A stretch of DNA of 64,000 bases from Pseudomonas sp. K2I15. Its GTDB lineage: Bacteria; Pseudomonadota; Gammaproteobacteria; Pseudomonadales; Pseudomonadaceae. The stretch lies in contig NZ_NIXO01000005.1 in assembly GCF_002204795.1 (NCBI RefSeq), positions 103,005-167,004 of the forward strand. The letters are read 5' to 3'. Each line of letters begins with the position of its first letter. Position 1 is the first letter of the stretch. Both the position numbers and the translations under genes were made by a program. The notes under the pieces are model-generated. The model made no database searches. It saw only the letters and a list, made by a program, of their open reading frames with translations, and was not told the origin of the DNA. This document shows, piece by piece, positions 34,763-44,329 of the stretch.

Positions 34763-35704
34763 ATGGCTGACTCTGCTTTCTTCTGCCCGCTGTCCCACGA
34801 AGGCGTTCTCGCCGTCCGCGGTTCCGACGCTGCCAAGTTCCTCCAGGGACAACTGACCTGCAACCTCAACTACCTGAGTGACACCCAGGCCAGCCTGGGC
34901 GCTCGCTGCACCCAAAAAGGGCGCATGCAGTCGAGCTTCCGTATCCTGCTGCAAGGCGATGGCGTGCTGCTGGCCATGGCCACCGAACTGCTGGAGCCGC
35001 AACTGGCAGACTTGAAGAAGTACGCCGTGTTCTCGAAATCCAAACTCACCGACGAAAGCGCCGCCTGGGTGCGTTTCGGTGTGTCGCAGGCTGACCAGGT
35101 ATTGGCCAGCCTCGGCCTCGAGCTACCGGCCGAGACCGACAGCATGGCGCGCAGCGACGAATTGATCGCCATCCGCGTATCGCCAGGCCGCGCTGAACTC
35201 TGGGCCCCTGCCACCCAAGCCGAAACCCTGCGCAGCCAACTCGCCGCGCAATTGCAAGAAGGCGACCTGAACCAATGGCTGCTGGGCCAGATCCGCGCTG
35301 GCATCGGCCAGGTCATGCCCCAGACCCGCGAACTGTTCATCCCGCAAATGCTTAACCTGCAAGCCGTCGGCGGCGTCAGCTTCAAGAAAGGCTGCTACAC
35401 CGGCCAGGAAATCGTCGCGCGCATGCAGTACCTGGGCAAACTCAAGCGTCGCCTGTACCGCCTGAGCCTGAATGCCAGCGAATTGCCGGAACCTGGCACC
35501 CAACTGTTTTCCCCGACTCACAACAGCGCCATCGGCGAGGTGGTGATTGCCGCCCGTGCCGACGAGGCGATTGAACTTCTAGCGGTGCTGCAAGCCGAAG
35601 CAGCAGAGAGTGGCGATGTGCATGTAGGCACGCTGGAAGGCCCAGGCCTTCAGTTGCTCGACCTGCCCTACCAACTGGACCGTGATCGCGAGATCCAGCG
35701 CTGA
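34763..35704 (+). CDS. ygfZ: Folate-dependent Fe-S cluster protein YgfZ
   Basis: A 313-residue protein of the GcvT/YgfZ family. The diagnostic KKGCYTGQEIVARMQYLGKL (K-G-C-Y-T-G-Q-E) is present, preceded by the folate-binding fold. YgfZ assists maintenance of some 4Fe-4S enzymes, such as MiaB. Its neighbour sdhE is divergent; an HDOD gene follows 37 bp later. Confidence 0.95.
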   Translation: MADSAFFCPLSHEGVLAVRGSDAAKFLQGQLTCNLNYLSDTQASLGARCTQKGRMQSSFRILLQGDGVLLAMATELLEPQLADLKKYAVFSKSKLTDESAAWVRFGVSQADQVLASLGLELPAETDSMARSDELIAIRVSPGRAELWAPATQAETLRSQLAAQLQEGDLNQWLLGQIRAGIGQVMPQTRELFIPQMLNLQAVGGVSFKKGCYTGQEIVARMQYLGKLKRRLYRLSLNASELPEPGTQLFSPTHNSAIGEVVIAARADEAIELLAVLQAEAAESGDVHVGTLEGPGLQLLDLPYQLDRDREIQR

Positions 35705-35740
35705 TCGTCGTACCTTTTTGCAACACCCTAGAGATCTTGA

Positions 35741-36562
35741 ATGAACAAGCTGGCGGAAAAAGTCCAACAGGCTTTGGTTGTGGCCATCGATAACGATGAC
35801 CTGGTTCTGCCAACGCTACCGGAAGTGGCCCTGAAAATTCGTCAGGCCGCCGAAGACCCGGACATCAGCATCAGCCATCTGAGCAAAGTGATCGGCCGCG
35901 ACACCGCCTTGTCGGCGCGGCTGATCAAAGTGGTCAACAGCCCGCTCCTGCGCGCGACCCAGGAAGTCACCGACCTGCACACCGCCATCACCCGGCTGGG
36001 CACCAACTACAGCAGCAACCTGGCGATCGGGCTGGTGATGGAACAGATCTTCCACGCCCGTTCCGAAGTGGTCGAACAGAAGATGCGCGATGTCTGGCGG
36101 CGCAGCCTGGAAGTGGCGGGCGTGAGCTATGCGCTGTGCCGCAACCACAGCCAGCTGAAGCCTGATCAGGCGGCCCTCGGTGGCTTGGTGCACCAGATTG
36201 GCGTACTGCCGATCCTGACCTACGCCGAAGATCACTACGAGCTGCTGGCGGACCCCGTCAGCCTTAACCACGTGATTGAAAGCATCCACCCGCTGCTGGG
36301 AGACAAGTTGCTGCGACGCTGGGACTTCCCGGAGATGCTGGTGAACCTGCCAGGGCAATACCTGAACCTGGAGCGCGACTCCGAGCGCCTGGACTATATC
36401 GACCTGGTGCAGGTCGCCGTGCTGTATTGCCATCGCAACACCGACCATCCGCTGGCCACAGTGCCGGTATCGACACTGCCTGCGATCCAGAAACTGCGGA
36501 TCGATCCTTACAACGACACCTTGCGTGCCGAGTTGGATGAAGCGCGGTCGATGTTTTACTGA
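35741..36562 (+). CDS. HDOD-domain signalling protein
   Basis: A 273-residue protein consisting mainly of an HDOD domain (LPTLPEVALKIRQAAEDPDI, ISHLSKVIGRDTALSARLIK, VVNSPLLRATQEVTDLHTAI, GLVHQIGVLPIL). HDOD is related to HD phosphohydrolases but lacks the full metal site, and acts in signalling and chemotaxis-like regulation. No output domain is attached. It corresponds by position to P. aeruginosa PA0758. Its stop codon abuts that of the convergent tctE. Confidence 0.93.
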   Translation: MNKLAEKVQQALVVAIDNDDLVLPTLPEVALKIRQAAEDPDISISHLSKVIGRDTALSARLIKVVNSPLLRATQEVTDLHTAITRLGTNYSSNLAIGLVMEQIFHARSEVVEQKMRDVWRRSLEVAGVSYALCRNHSQLKPDQAALGGLVHQIGVLPILTYAEDHYELLADPVSLNHVIESIHPLLGDKLLRRWDFPEMLVNLPGQYLNLERDSERLDYIDLVQVAVLYCHRNTDHPLATVPVSTLPAIQKLRIDPYNDTLRAELDEARSMFY

Positions 36563-37948
36563 TTACCCCGCGATAAAACTGACCCGCACCTTCAACCCCG
36601 CCAACTCACCGTCATGCAAGCTGATCTGCGCCAGGTGTGCCCGGCAGATCTCGCCTACGATCGCCAGCCCCAGGCCTGAACCCAGGCCCTGCTGGCTACG
36701 CCGATAGAAGCGCTCGAACACCCGGTCGCGCTCATCCAGCGGGATGCCCGGGCCGTCGTCTTCCACCTCAAGTACCGCCGGCGCGGTGACCCGCAAAATC
36801 ACGTTGCCGCCCGGTGGCGTGTGGGCCAGGGCGTTGTCCACCAGGTTGCTCAACAACTCGTTCAACAAGGTCGGCTCGCCCCGCAGCCACACGGGCTCAT
36901 CTGCCTCCAGCGCCAGGGCCACACCCCGCGCGTGGGCCAGCGGTGCCATGGCCATGCCCAGTTCGCGGGCCAACTGGCTCAAGTCCAGCAACTGCGCCCC
37001 ACCTTCGGCAATCGCCCGGGCGCCGTTTTCGATACGAGCCAGCGAAAGCAATTGATTGGCCAGGTGAGTCAGGCGATCCGTACCCTGGGCGGCAGTTTCC
37101 AGGGTGGTGCGCCAGGTGGCCGGGTCTTCGGCGCGCAGGCCGAGCTCCAGCCGGGCCTTGAGCGCCGCCAGCGGCGTACGCAGTTCATGGGCGGCATCGG
37201 CAATAAACTGTGCCTGGCGCTCGAACTGCCCGCGCAGGCGTTCAGTGAAATGGTTGAGCGCACGCACCAGCGGACCCAACTCATGCTGCACCTCCACCAG
37301 CGGCAACGGCCGCAGGTCATCCGGCTGACGCTCCTCTACCGCCGTGCGCAAACGCTCCAGCGGCCGCAGCGCCGCACTCACGGCAAACCACACCAATAGC
37401 AACGCACCGACAGCCAACATCCCCAAGCGCAGCAAGGTATCGGCCATCAGGCTGCGAGCCATGGCGACGCGCGCCTCGTCGGTTTCGGCCACGCGGATTT
37501 CCGCCATGCCGTTCATGTTCGGCTCGGACACCGCCTTGAGCAGGCTCACCACTCGAACGTTCTGCCCCTGATACTTGGCGTTATAGAAGCGCGCCAGCGC
37601 CGGATAGTCATCGGTGCGCGGCGTGCCCGGCGGTGGGCCCGGCAGGTTTTCGTAACCGGAAATAAGCTTCTGGTGAATATCGTTGACCTGGTAGTAAATC
37701 CGCCCGGCGCTGTCATAGGCGAACGTATCCAGGGCGACGTAAGGCACATCGGCACTCAAGGTGCCGTCGCGGTGTGACAAGCCCGCAGCAATGGTCCGTG
37801 CCGAGGCCAAAAGCGTCCGGTCGTAGGCCGTGTCTGCCGCTTCGCGACCATTCCAGTAAGCGCTCAAGCCGCTGGCGATCATCAACACCACCAGCAACAG
37901 CGCCAGGTTCCACAGCAGGCGCCAGCGCAGGCTGCTGGGCTTATGCAT
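36563..37948 (-). CDS. tctE: Sensor histidine kinase TctE
   Basis: A 461-residue kinase: TM1 (about residues 11-30), a periplasmic sensor domain of about 140 residues, TM2 (about 172-193), HAMP-like linker, HisKA domain with phosphorylated His254 (ADAAHELRTPLAALKARLEL) and an HATPase domain (NLVDNALAHTPPGG; VEDDGPGIP; GSGLGLAIVGEI). It overlaps tctD by 8 bp. Next to opdH-tctCBA it senses external tricarboxylates such as citrate. Confidence 0.94.
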   Translation of the reverse strand: MHKPSSLRWRLLWNLALLLVVLMIASGLSAYWNGREAADTAYDRTLLASARTIAAGLSHRDGTLSADVPYVALDTFAYDSAGRIYYQVNDIHQKLISGYENLPGPPPGTPRTDDYPALARFYNAKYQGQNVRVVSLLKAVSEPNMNGMAEIRVAETDEARVAMARSLMADTLLRLGMLAVGALLLVWFAVSAALRPLERLRTAVEERQPDDLRPLPLVEVQHELGPLVRALNHFTERLRGQFERQAQFIADAAHELRTPLAALKARLELGLRAEDPATWRTTLETAAQGTDRLTHLANQLLSLARIENGARAIAEGGAQLLDLSQLARELGMAMAPLAHARGVALALEADEPVWLRGEPTLLNELLSNLVDNALAHTPPGGNVILRVTAPAVLEVEDDGPGIPLDERDRVFERFYRRSQQGLGSGLGLAIVGEICRAHLAQISLHDGELAGLKVRVSFIAG

Positions 37949-38612
37949 CGCGGGCTTCCAGCAAGTACCCCAGGCCACGGAAGGTGACAATGGCCACAGG
38001 CTGGCCATCGAGTTTCTTGCGCAGGCGGTGCACGTAGATTTCGATGGCATCGGGGCTGGCCTCTTCATCCAGGCCGAACACCTGAGATGCCAGCTGCTCC
38101 TTGCTCATCACCCGGCCGGGACGTGCGATCAGCGCTTCAAGCACCGCCTGCTCGCGGGAGGTCAGGGTCAGCAGCTCACCGCCCAGGGTGAAGCGCCGTG
38201 TATCCAGGTCGTAGATCAGCACGCCACACGCCTGCTGCCGCTCACCACCCAGCACGCTACGGCGCAGCAGGGCCTTGACCCGCGCTTCCAGCTCGGTCAG
38301 CTCAAATGGCTTGGCCAGGTAGTCATCCGCGCCCAGGTTGAGGCCATGCACGCGGTCTTTCACGTCACTGCGGGCCGTCAACATCAACACCGGCAGATTT
38401 TTCCCACGTGCCCGCAAGCGCGCCAACACCTCAAAACCGTCCATGCGCGGCAGGCCCACATCGAGGATCGCCACCGCGTATTCCTCGCTGCTCAAGGCCA
38501 GGTCCGCCGCCACGCCATCGTGCAACACATCGACGGTCAAACCCGTGCTCTTGAGCGCCTGGGCGACACTTTCGGCTAGCTGCAAATGGTCTTCGACCAG
38601 AAGGACACGCAT
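37941..38612 (-). CDS. tctD: Response regulator TctD
   Basis: A 223-residue OmpR-type regulator: receiver domain with Asp51 as phosphorylation site (AILDVGLPRMDGF), acidic pair at residues 7-8 and Lys101 (AKPF), followed by a winged-helix domain (LTSREQAVLEALIARPGRVM, VHRLRKKLDG). It activates the divergent opdH-tctCBA genes in response to tricarboxylates, as known for TctD systems of Salmonella and P. aeruginosa. Confidence 0.95.
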   Translation of the reverse strand: MRVLLVEDHLQLAESVAQALKSTGLTVDVLHDGVAADLALSSEEYAVAILDVGLPRMDGFEVLARLRARGKNLPVLMLTARSDVKDRVHGLNLGADDYLAKPFELTELEARVKALLRRSVLGGERQQACGVLIYDLDTRRFTLGGELLTLTSREQAVLEALIARPGRVMSKEQLASQVFGLDEEASPDAIEIYVHRLRKKLDGQPVAIVTFRGLGYLLEARDA

Positions 38613-38825
38613 GGGTTTTTACCTCGTTCAGGGGTGGTCGGCGCCACGCTTTGCCGGGGAGTTTACAGGCGCCACCTTTGCTGTGAAGCCCGAAAACATT
38701 GAAAGGCGACTGAAAGGTTAGTGAAAGCTTCGCCCTTTAGCATCCAGCCACGGTGGGTTTCGCCTGCCGAGCTATTTCACCCGTAGCGCCCGAAAAACGC
38801 CTCGAAGCGTTTTCGCCAAAATAAG

Positions 38826-38833
38826 AACAATAA
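38826..38833 (+). promoter_or_regulatory. Candidate Crc/Hfq target (CA motif) before opdH
   Basis: AACAATAA fits AANAANAA and lies one base before the CGGAG ribosome site of opdH, an ideal position for translational repression. Catabolite repression of the OpdH system in P. aeruginosa is known. Confidence 0.65.
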
Positions 38834-38848
38834 CGGAGTACACCCACG

Positions 38849-40129
38849 ATGCTGCGCACACAGCCGCCTGCTCGTTCTTCTCGCCTCACCCAGACCGCCC
38901 TTGCCAGTGCCGCCGCCCTTGCCGGCTTTTCGCCAGCAGGCCAAGCCGCCTTTTTCGAGGACAGCACCGCCACCCTCGAAACCCGCAACATGTACTTCAA
39001 CCGTGACTTTCGCGACGGCACCAGTGCACAACAATCCAAACGCGACGAGTGGGCCCAGGGCTTCATGCTCAACCTGCAGTCGGGCTACACCGACGGTACT
39101 GTCGGCTTTGGCGTGGATGCGCTGGGCATGCTTGGGGTCAAGCTCGACTCCAGCCCCGACCGCACCGGCACCGGCCTGCTGCCCACCCACGATGACGGCC
39201 GCGCCGCCAACGAATACTCCAAACTCGGCCTGACCGGCAAAGTGAAGATCTCCGCCACCGAGCTGAAAATCGGCGCGCTGATTCCCGAGTTGCCGATCCT
39301 CAAGCCCAACGACGGGCGCATCCTGCCGCAGACGTTTGAAGGCGGCCTGTTGAGTTCCAAGGAATTCAAGAACCTGGTGTTCACCGGCGGGCGCCTGAAC
39401 AAGGCCAAGGACCGCGACGACACCAACTACGAAGACATCGGCCTCAACAACAAGAACAGCCGCTTCCTCAGCGGCGCCACCGGTAAGCATTTCGACTTCG
39501 GCGGCGTGGACTACAAGTTCGCCGACAAAATCACCGGCAGCTACCACTTCGCCCAACTCGACGACGTGTACCGCCAGCACTTCCTCGGCCTGGTGGCCTC
39601 GCGCCCAATGGGCCCCGGCACCGTCGGCGCCGACCTTCGCCTGGCCGTCAGTGACGACACCGGCGCAGCGCGCGGCGGCAAGATCGACAACACGTCCCTC
39701 AACGGCCTCTTCAGCTATGCCCTAAATGGCCATAAGCTCAGCGCCGGCTACCAGCACATGTCCGGCGACAGCGCCTTTCCCTACGTGGATGGCAGCGACC
39801 CGTACCTTGTCAACTTCGTGCAGATCAACGACTTTGCCGGCGCCGAAGAACGCTCCTGGCAGGCGCGCTATGACTACGACTTCGCCAAGCTTGGGATTCC
39901 CGGCCTGAGTTTCATGAGCCGTTACCTGTCGGGTGACAACATCAAGCTCAAGAACGGCGAGACCGGCAAGGAGTGGGAACGCAACAGCGAGATCCGCTAC
40001 GTGGTGCAAAGCGGTACTTTCAAGGATGTGGCCGTGCGCCTGCGTAATGCCACCTACCGTTCCAACTATTCGGCCCGTGATGCAGATGAAGTGCGCCTGC
40101 TGGTGAGCTACAGCGTCGCACTGTGGTAA
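38849..40129 (+). CDS. opdH: OprD-family porin, tricarboxylate channel OpdH
   Basis: A 426-residue outer-membrane porin. After a signal peptide (TALASAAALAGFSPAGQAAF) the OprD-family opening FFEDSTATLETRNMYFNRDF is seen, then alternating amphipathic strands and an aromatic C-terminus (LLVSYSVALW). Its place between tctDE and tctCBA matches opdH, the cis-aconitate/tricarboxylate channel. GGAG lies 10 bases before ATG. Confidence 0.92.
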   Translation: MLRTQPPARSSRLTQTALASAAALAGFSPAGQAAFFEDSTATLETRNMYFNRDFRDGTSAQQSKRDEWAQGFMLNLQSGYTDGTVGFGVDALGMLGVKLDSSPDRTGTGLLPTHDDGRAANEYSKLGLTGKVKISATELKIGALIPELPILKPNDGRILPQTFEGGLLSSKEFKNLVFTGGRLNKAKDRDDTNYEDIGLNNKNSRFLSGATGKHFDFGGVDYKFADKITGSYHFAQLDDVYRQHFLGLVASRPMGPGTVGADLRLAVSDDTGAARGGKIDNTSLNGLFSYALNGHKLSAGYQHMSGDSAFPYVDGSDPYLVNFVQINDFAGAEERSWQARYDYDFAKLGIPGLSFMSRYLSGDNIKLKNGETGKEWERNSEIRYVVQSGTFKDVAVRLRNATYRSNYSARDADEVRLLVSYSVALW

Positions 40130-40141
40130 CAGCAACCTCAT

Positions 40142-40149
40142 AACAACAA
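40142..40149 (+). promoter_or_regulatory. Candidate Crc/Hfq target (CA motif) before tctC
   Basis: AACAACAA is a perfect AANAANAA match just before the GGAG ribosome site of tctC, repeating the arrangement at opdH. Confidence 0.65.
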
Positions 40150-40163
40150 TGATGGAGATGAAC

Positions 40164-41144
40164 ATGACCCTTTCACTGCGTAAATTTGCCCTGACGGCCA
40201 GCTGCATGCTGTTCGCCAGCCAATTGCTGGCCGCCGAACCCAAGCGCCCGGAATGCATCGCCCCGGCGTCACCGGGCGGTGGTTTTGACCTGACCTGCAA
40301 ACTGGCGCAAAGCGCGCTGGTCAACCAGAAGCTGCTGAGCAAGCCGATGCGCGTGACCTACATGCCCGGCGGCGTGGGCGCGGTGGCCTACAACGCAGTG
40401 GTCGCCCAGCGCCCGGCAGACGCCGGCACCCTGGTGGCGTGGTCCAGCGGTTCGCTGTTGAACCTGGCCCAGGGCAAGTTTGGCCGCTTCGATGAAAGCG
40501 CCGTGCGCTGGCTCGCCGCCGTCGGCACCAGCTACGGGGCCATCGCGGTGAAAAGCGATTCGCCCTACAAAAACCTCGACGATCTGGTCAAGGCCCTGAA
40601 GAAAGATCCGGGCAGCGTGGTTATCGGCTCCGGCGGCACCGTCGGCAGCCAGGACTGGATGCAAACCGCACTGATTGCCAAGGCCGCCGGGATCAACCCG
40701 CGCGACCTGCGTTACGTGGCACTGGAAGGCGGCGGTGAAATCGCCACCGCCCTGCTCGGCGGCCACATCCAGGTGGGCAGTACCGACATCTCCGACTCCA
40801 TGCCGCACATCCTCAGCGGAGACATGCGCCTACTGGCGGTGTTCTCCGAGGAGCGCCTGGACGAGCCGGAAATGAAGAACATTCCGACCGCCAAGGAACA
40901 AGGCTACGACATCGTCTGGCCGGTGGTACGTGGCTTCTACCTCGGGCCAAAAGTCAGCGATGAAGACTACGCCTGGTGGAAAGACGCCTTCGACAAACTG
41001 CTGGCCTCCGACGAGTTCGCCACGCTGCGTGACCAGCGTGAGCTGTTCCCGTTCGCCATGACCGGCCCAGAGCTGGACACCTACGTGAAGAAACAGGTGG
41101 CTGACTACAAAGTGCTGGCCAAAGAGTTCGGCCTGATCCAGTAA
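40164..41144 (+). CDS. tctC: Tripartite tricarboxylate transporter substrate-binding protein TctC
   Basis: A 326-residue periplasmic binding protein. Signal peptide FALTASCMLFASQLLAA, then the TctC/BugE-type motifs CIAPASPGGGFDLTCKLAQ and VTYMPGGVGAVAYNAVVAQR. The ATG at 40164 is chosen because GGAG lies 6 bases before it; several in-frame ATGs precede it. It delivers citrate-like acids to TctAB. The spacing to opdH is 34 bp, indicating one transcript. Confidence 0.94.
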   Translation: MTLSLRKFALTASCMLFASQLLAAEPKRPECIAPASPGGGFDLTCKLAQSALVNQKLLSKPMRVTYMPGGVGAVAYNAVVAQRPADAGTLVAWSSGSLLNLAQGKFGRFDESAVRWLAAVGTSYGAIAVKSDSPYKNLDDLVKALKKDPGSVVIGSGGTVGSQDWMQTALIAKAAGINPRDLRYVALEGGGEIATALLGGHIQVGSTDISDSMPHILSGDMRLLAVFSEERLDEPEMKNIPTAKEQGYDIVWPVVRGFYLGPKVSDEDYAWWKDAFDKLLASDEFATLRDQRELFPFAMTGPELDTYVKKQVADYKVLAKEFGLIQ

Positions 41145-41204
41145 TCGCCCCTTGTTCGCGCGGCCACACCCTTGCGCATCGGGGGCGTGGCCCAGGAGTT
41201 TCCC

Positions 41205-41663
41205 ATGCTCTTACAACGCATTTTCGCCTCAGTGATGTTGCTGGTCTGCGCTGGCCTCGCACTGATGGCCTGGCCGTATCAAGCGTCTTTTTCCTACGAG
41301 CCGGTAGGGCCTCGGGCCTACCCGCTGCTGATGCTCGGGCTGATGGGCCTGGGCTTGATCTACATGCTGTTTCGCCCACAGCCCACCAAGCACACGGAAG
41401 AAGAACCCGCGCTGGACCGCGAGACCCTGGTCAAGATCGGCATCTGCGTCGCGCTGTTGCTGGTGTTTGCGGGCACCTTCGAACCCCTGGGTTTCATCCT
41501 CAGCAGCATGCTGATCGGCATTCCGATGGCGCGCCTGTATGGCGGCCGCTGGCTGCCCAGCGTGGTGATCGTGACCTTGATGAGCATCGGCCTTTATCTG
41601 TTGTTCGACAAAGCCATGGATGTACCGCTGCCGCTCGGCCTGCTTGAAGTTCTGGAGAACTGA
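41205..41663 (+). CDS. tctB: Tripartite tricarboxylate transporter small subunit TctB
   Basis: A 152-residue protein with four predicted helices, typical of the small membrane subunit (SVMLLVCAGLALMAWPYQAS, PRAYPLLMLGLMGLGLIYML, IGICVALLLVFAGTFEPLGF, VVIVTLMSIGLYLLFDKAM). The ATG at 41205 follows CAGGAG. It ends 1 bp before tctA. Confidence 0.92.
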   Translation: MLLQRIFASVMLLVCAGLALMAWPYQASFSYEPVGPRAYPLLMLGLMGLGLIYMLFRPQPTKHTEEEPALDRETLVKIGICVALLLVFAGTFEPLGFILSSMLIGIPMARLYGGRWLPSVVIVTLMSIGLYLLFDKAMDVPLPLGLLEVLEN

Positions 41664-41664
41664 T

Positions 41665-43179
41665 ATGGATACGTTCAGCTATTTGGGCCAGGGCTTCGGC
41701 GTTGCACTGACCCCTTACAACCTGATCACCGCGCTGTGCGGCACCTTGATCGGCACCGTGGTCGGCCTGTTGCCGGGCCTGGGCCCGATCAACGGCGTGG
41801 CGCTGTTGATCCCCATCGCATTCGCCCTCGGGCTGCCGCCTGAGTCGGCATTGATCCTGCTGGCAGCCGTGTACCTGGGCTGCGAATACGGCGGGCGCAT
41901 CAGCTCGATCCTGCTGAACATCCCGGGCGAAGCCTCCACCGTGATGACCACCCTCGACGGCTACCCGATGGCCCGTAAAGGCCTGGCGGGCGTGGCGTTG
42001 TCGCTGTCGGCATGGAGTTCATTCATCGGTGCGTTTATCGCCACCTGCGGCATGGTGCTGTTCGCCCCGCTGCTGGCCAAATGGGCGATTGCCTTCGGCC
42101 CGGCGGAATATTTCGTACTGATGGTGTTTGCCATCGTCTGCCTGGGCGGCATGGCCGGTGACAAACCGCTGAAGACCTTTGTCGCCGCGTTGATCGGCCT
42201 GTTTCTGTCAGCGGTGGGTATCGATGCCAACAGCGGTGTGTACCGTTTCACCGGCGACAACATCCACCTGACCGACGGCATCCAATTCGTGGTGCTGGTG
42301 CTGGGCCTGTTCTCCATCAGCGAAATTCTGTTGTTGCTGGAAAAAACCCACCGTGGCCAGGAAGCGGTAAAAGCCACCGGGCGAATGATGTTCAACCTGA
42401 AGGAAGCTTCCTCGGTATTCGTCGTGAATATTCGCTGCGGCCTGCTGGGTTTCATCATGGGCGTATTGCCGGGCGCGGGCGCAACCCTGGCCTCCGCCGT
42501 GGCCTACATGACCGAAAAACGCCTGGCCGGTGCCAGCGGTAAATTCGGCCAAGGCGACATGCGCGGCCTGGCCGCGCCGGAAACCGCAATCGGCGCTTCC
42601 GCCTGCGGCGCCCTGGTGCCCATGCTGACCCTCGGCGTGCCCGGTTCGGGCACCACGGCGGTGATGATCGGCGCCCTGTCGCTGTACAACATCACACCCG
42701 GCCCGCTGCTGTTCCAACAGCAACCGGACATCGTCTGGGGCCTGATCGCCTCGTTGTTTGTCGCCAACATCATGCTGGTGATCCTCAACATCCCGATGAT
42801 CCGTATCTTCACGCGCATCCTCGCCGTGCCGAACTGGGCGCTGGTGCCGGTGATCGCGATCATCACCGCGATCGGTGTGTACGCGGTTCATGCCACCACC
42901 TTCGACCTGTTCCTGATGGTCGGCATCGGTATCTTTGGCTACATCCTGCGCAAGCTGGATTTCCCGCTGTCGCCGGTACTGCTGGGCTTTATCCTCGGCG
43001 GTTTGATGGAGCAGAACCTGCGTCGTGCGCTGTCGATTTCCAACGGCGAATTGCAGATCCTCTGGTCGAGCCCGATCACCTTCGGCGTGTGGGTACTGAC
43101 TGCCTTGATGCTGCTGTTCCCGCTCCTGCGTATCTGGCGCAAGCGTTCTCTGCAGCGTCGTGCCGTGGCCGATGTCTGA
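41665..43179 (+). CDS. tctA: Tripartite tricarboxylate transporter large subunit TctA
   Basis: A 504-residue permease with about 12 helices. GTLIGTVVGLLPGLGPINGV near the N-terminus and GFIMGVLPGAGATLASAVAY with LGVPGSGTTAVMIGALSLYN in the middle are the two TctA signature repeats forming the substrate site. It works with TctB and TctC using the sodium or proton gradient. The next gene starts inside its last codons. Confidence 0.95.
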   Translation: MDTFSYLGQGFGVALTPYNLITALCGTLIGTVVGLLPGLGPINGVALLIPIAFALGLPPESALILLAAVYLGCEYGGRISSILLNIPGEASTVMTTLDGYPMARKGLAGVALSLSAWSSFIGAFIATCGMVLFAPLLAKWAIAFGPAEYFVLMVFAIVCLGGMAGDKPLKTFVAALIGLFLSAVGIDANSGVYRFTGDNIHLTDGIQFVVLVLGLFSISEILLLLEKTHRGQEAVKATGRMMFNLKEASSVFVVNIRCGLLGFIMGVLPGAGATLASAVAYMTEKRLAGASGKFGQGDMRGLAAPETAIGASACGALVPMLTLGVPGSGTTAVMIGALSLYNITPGPLLFQQQPDIVWGLIASLFVANIMLVILNIPMIRIFTRILAVPNWALVPVIAIITAIGVYAVHATTFDLFLMVGIGIFGYILRKLDFPLSPVLLGFILGGLMEQNLRRALSISNGELQILWSSPITFGVWVLTALMLLFPLLRIWRKRSLQRRAVADV

Positions 43180-44200
43180 GGCCACGTTCAGAAACTGGTG
43201 GGCAACACCGCTGGTCGGTCTGCTGGGCGGGTACCTCGCCAGCCAGATCGGCTGGCCACTGCCGTACATGGTCGGCTCGTTGCTGGCGATCATCCTCGTG
43301 CGCTGCCTCACACCCTGGCAGCTCGCGGAAATTCCCGGCGGCCGCAAATGCGGCCAATGGGTGGTGGGCATCGGCATCGGCCTGCACTTCACCCCGGTGG
43401 TGATGGAGCAGGTGATGAGCCACTTCGGCCTGATCTTCTTCGGCGCGCTGGTCACCAGCCTCTCCAGCATTGTGGGTGTGTGGTTGATGCGCCGCAGCGG
43501 CGAAGACCGCGCCACTGCATTTTTCTCCAGCATGCCGGGCGGTTCCGGCGAGATGGTCAACCTTGGCGCACGCAATGGCGCGGTGCTCAGCCGTGTCGCG
43601 GCGGGGCAAAGTTTACGGGTGTTGGTGGTGGTGCTGTGTGTGCCGGCGGCGTTCAAGTATTTGCTCGGCGAAGGTGCTCCGCAGTTTCATCCCGCGAATG
43701 TCGATTGGACCTGGCTGGCGGTGCTGTTCCCCGTCGGTGCTTTGGTGGCCTGGGGTTGGCAGCGCTTGCGCCAGCCGAATCCTTGGCTGTTCGGGCCGTT
43801 GCTGGTGAGTGCCGCTGTCAGCATTACCTGGGACCTGCACATCGGCCTGCCCGATGGCGGCAGCCAGATTGGCCAATGGCTGATCGGCAGCGGCCTGGGT
43901 TGCCACTTTAACCGCCAGTTCTTCCGGCGTGCGCCGTTGTTCATGGGCCGCACCTTGATCGGTACCGCATTGACCATGTTGATCGCGACGCTGGCGGCGG
44001 TGGGTTTGAGTGCGCTGACGCAGCTGGATCTGCGCTCATTGACGTTGGGCATGATGCCCGGCGGCATTGCGGAAATGAGCCTGACGGCAGAAACCCTGCA
44101 ACTGTCGGTACCGTTGGTCACCGCGATGCAGGTGATGCGCTTGTTGTTTGTGTTGTTTCTGGCGGAGCCGTTGTTCCGGCATTGGAACCGTCAGCCTTGA
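43172..44200 (+). CDS. AbrB-duplication-type membrane protein (AbrB family transporter-like)
   Basis: A 342-residue membrane protein with two similar halves. Each has a GGYLASQIGWPLPYMVGSL-like helix pair and MPGGSGEMVNLG / MMPGGIAEMSLTAETL, the repeated signature of the AbrB/AmoA-type family (not the Bacillus AbrB DNA-binding protein). It overlaps tctA by 8 bp, so it belongs to the tct transcript, and may export or regulate an organic acid. Function is unproven. Confidence 0.88.
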   Translation: MSEATFRNWWATPLVGLLGGYLASQIGWPLPYMVGSLLAIILVRCLTPWQLAEIPGGRKCGQWVVGIGIGLHFTPVVMEQVMSHFGLIFFGALVTSLSSIVGVWLMRRSGEDRATAFFSSMPGGSGEMVNLGARNGAVLSRVAAGQSLRVLVVVLCVPAAFKYLLGEGAPQFHPANVDWTWLAVLFPVGALVAWGWQRLRQPNPWLFGPLLVSAAVSITWDLHIGLPDGGSQIGQWLIGSGLGCHFNRQFFRRAPLFMGRTLIGTALTMLIATLAAVGLSALTQLDLRSLTLGMMPGGIAEMSLTAETLQLSVPLVTAMQVMRLLFVLFLAEPLFRHWNRQP

Positions 44201-44209
44201 TCGCTCAAT

Positions 44210-44230
44210 AGCGGCCCTTCGCGGGCCGCT
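44210..44230 (+). terminator. GC-rich hairpin after the tct operon, possible terminator
   Basis: AGCGGCCC and GGGCCGCT form an 8-bp stem with a 5-nt loop 10 bp after the stop codon. There is no T run, so termination would be weak or Rho-assisted. Confidence 0.5.
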
Positions 44231-44329
44231 GCCGCTCGTCTGAACTGTCAACTCTCACAGCTAGCCAAGCTCATTTCACAGCGTGTTCAATGGCTCGATC
44301 GAGCGCTTTGTACGTTGAGGATTGTGATC

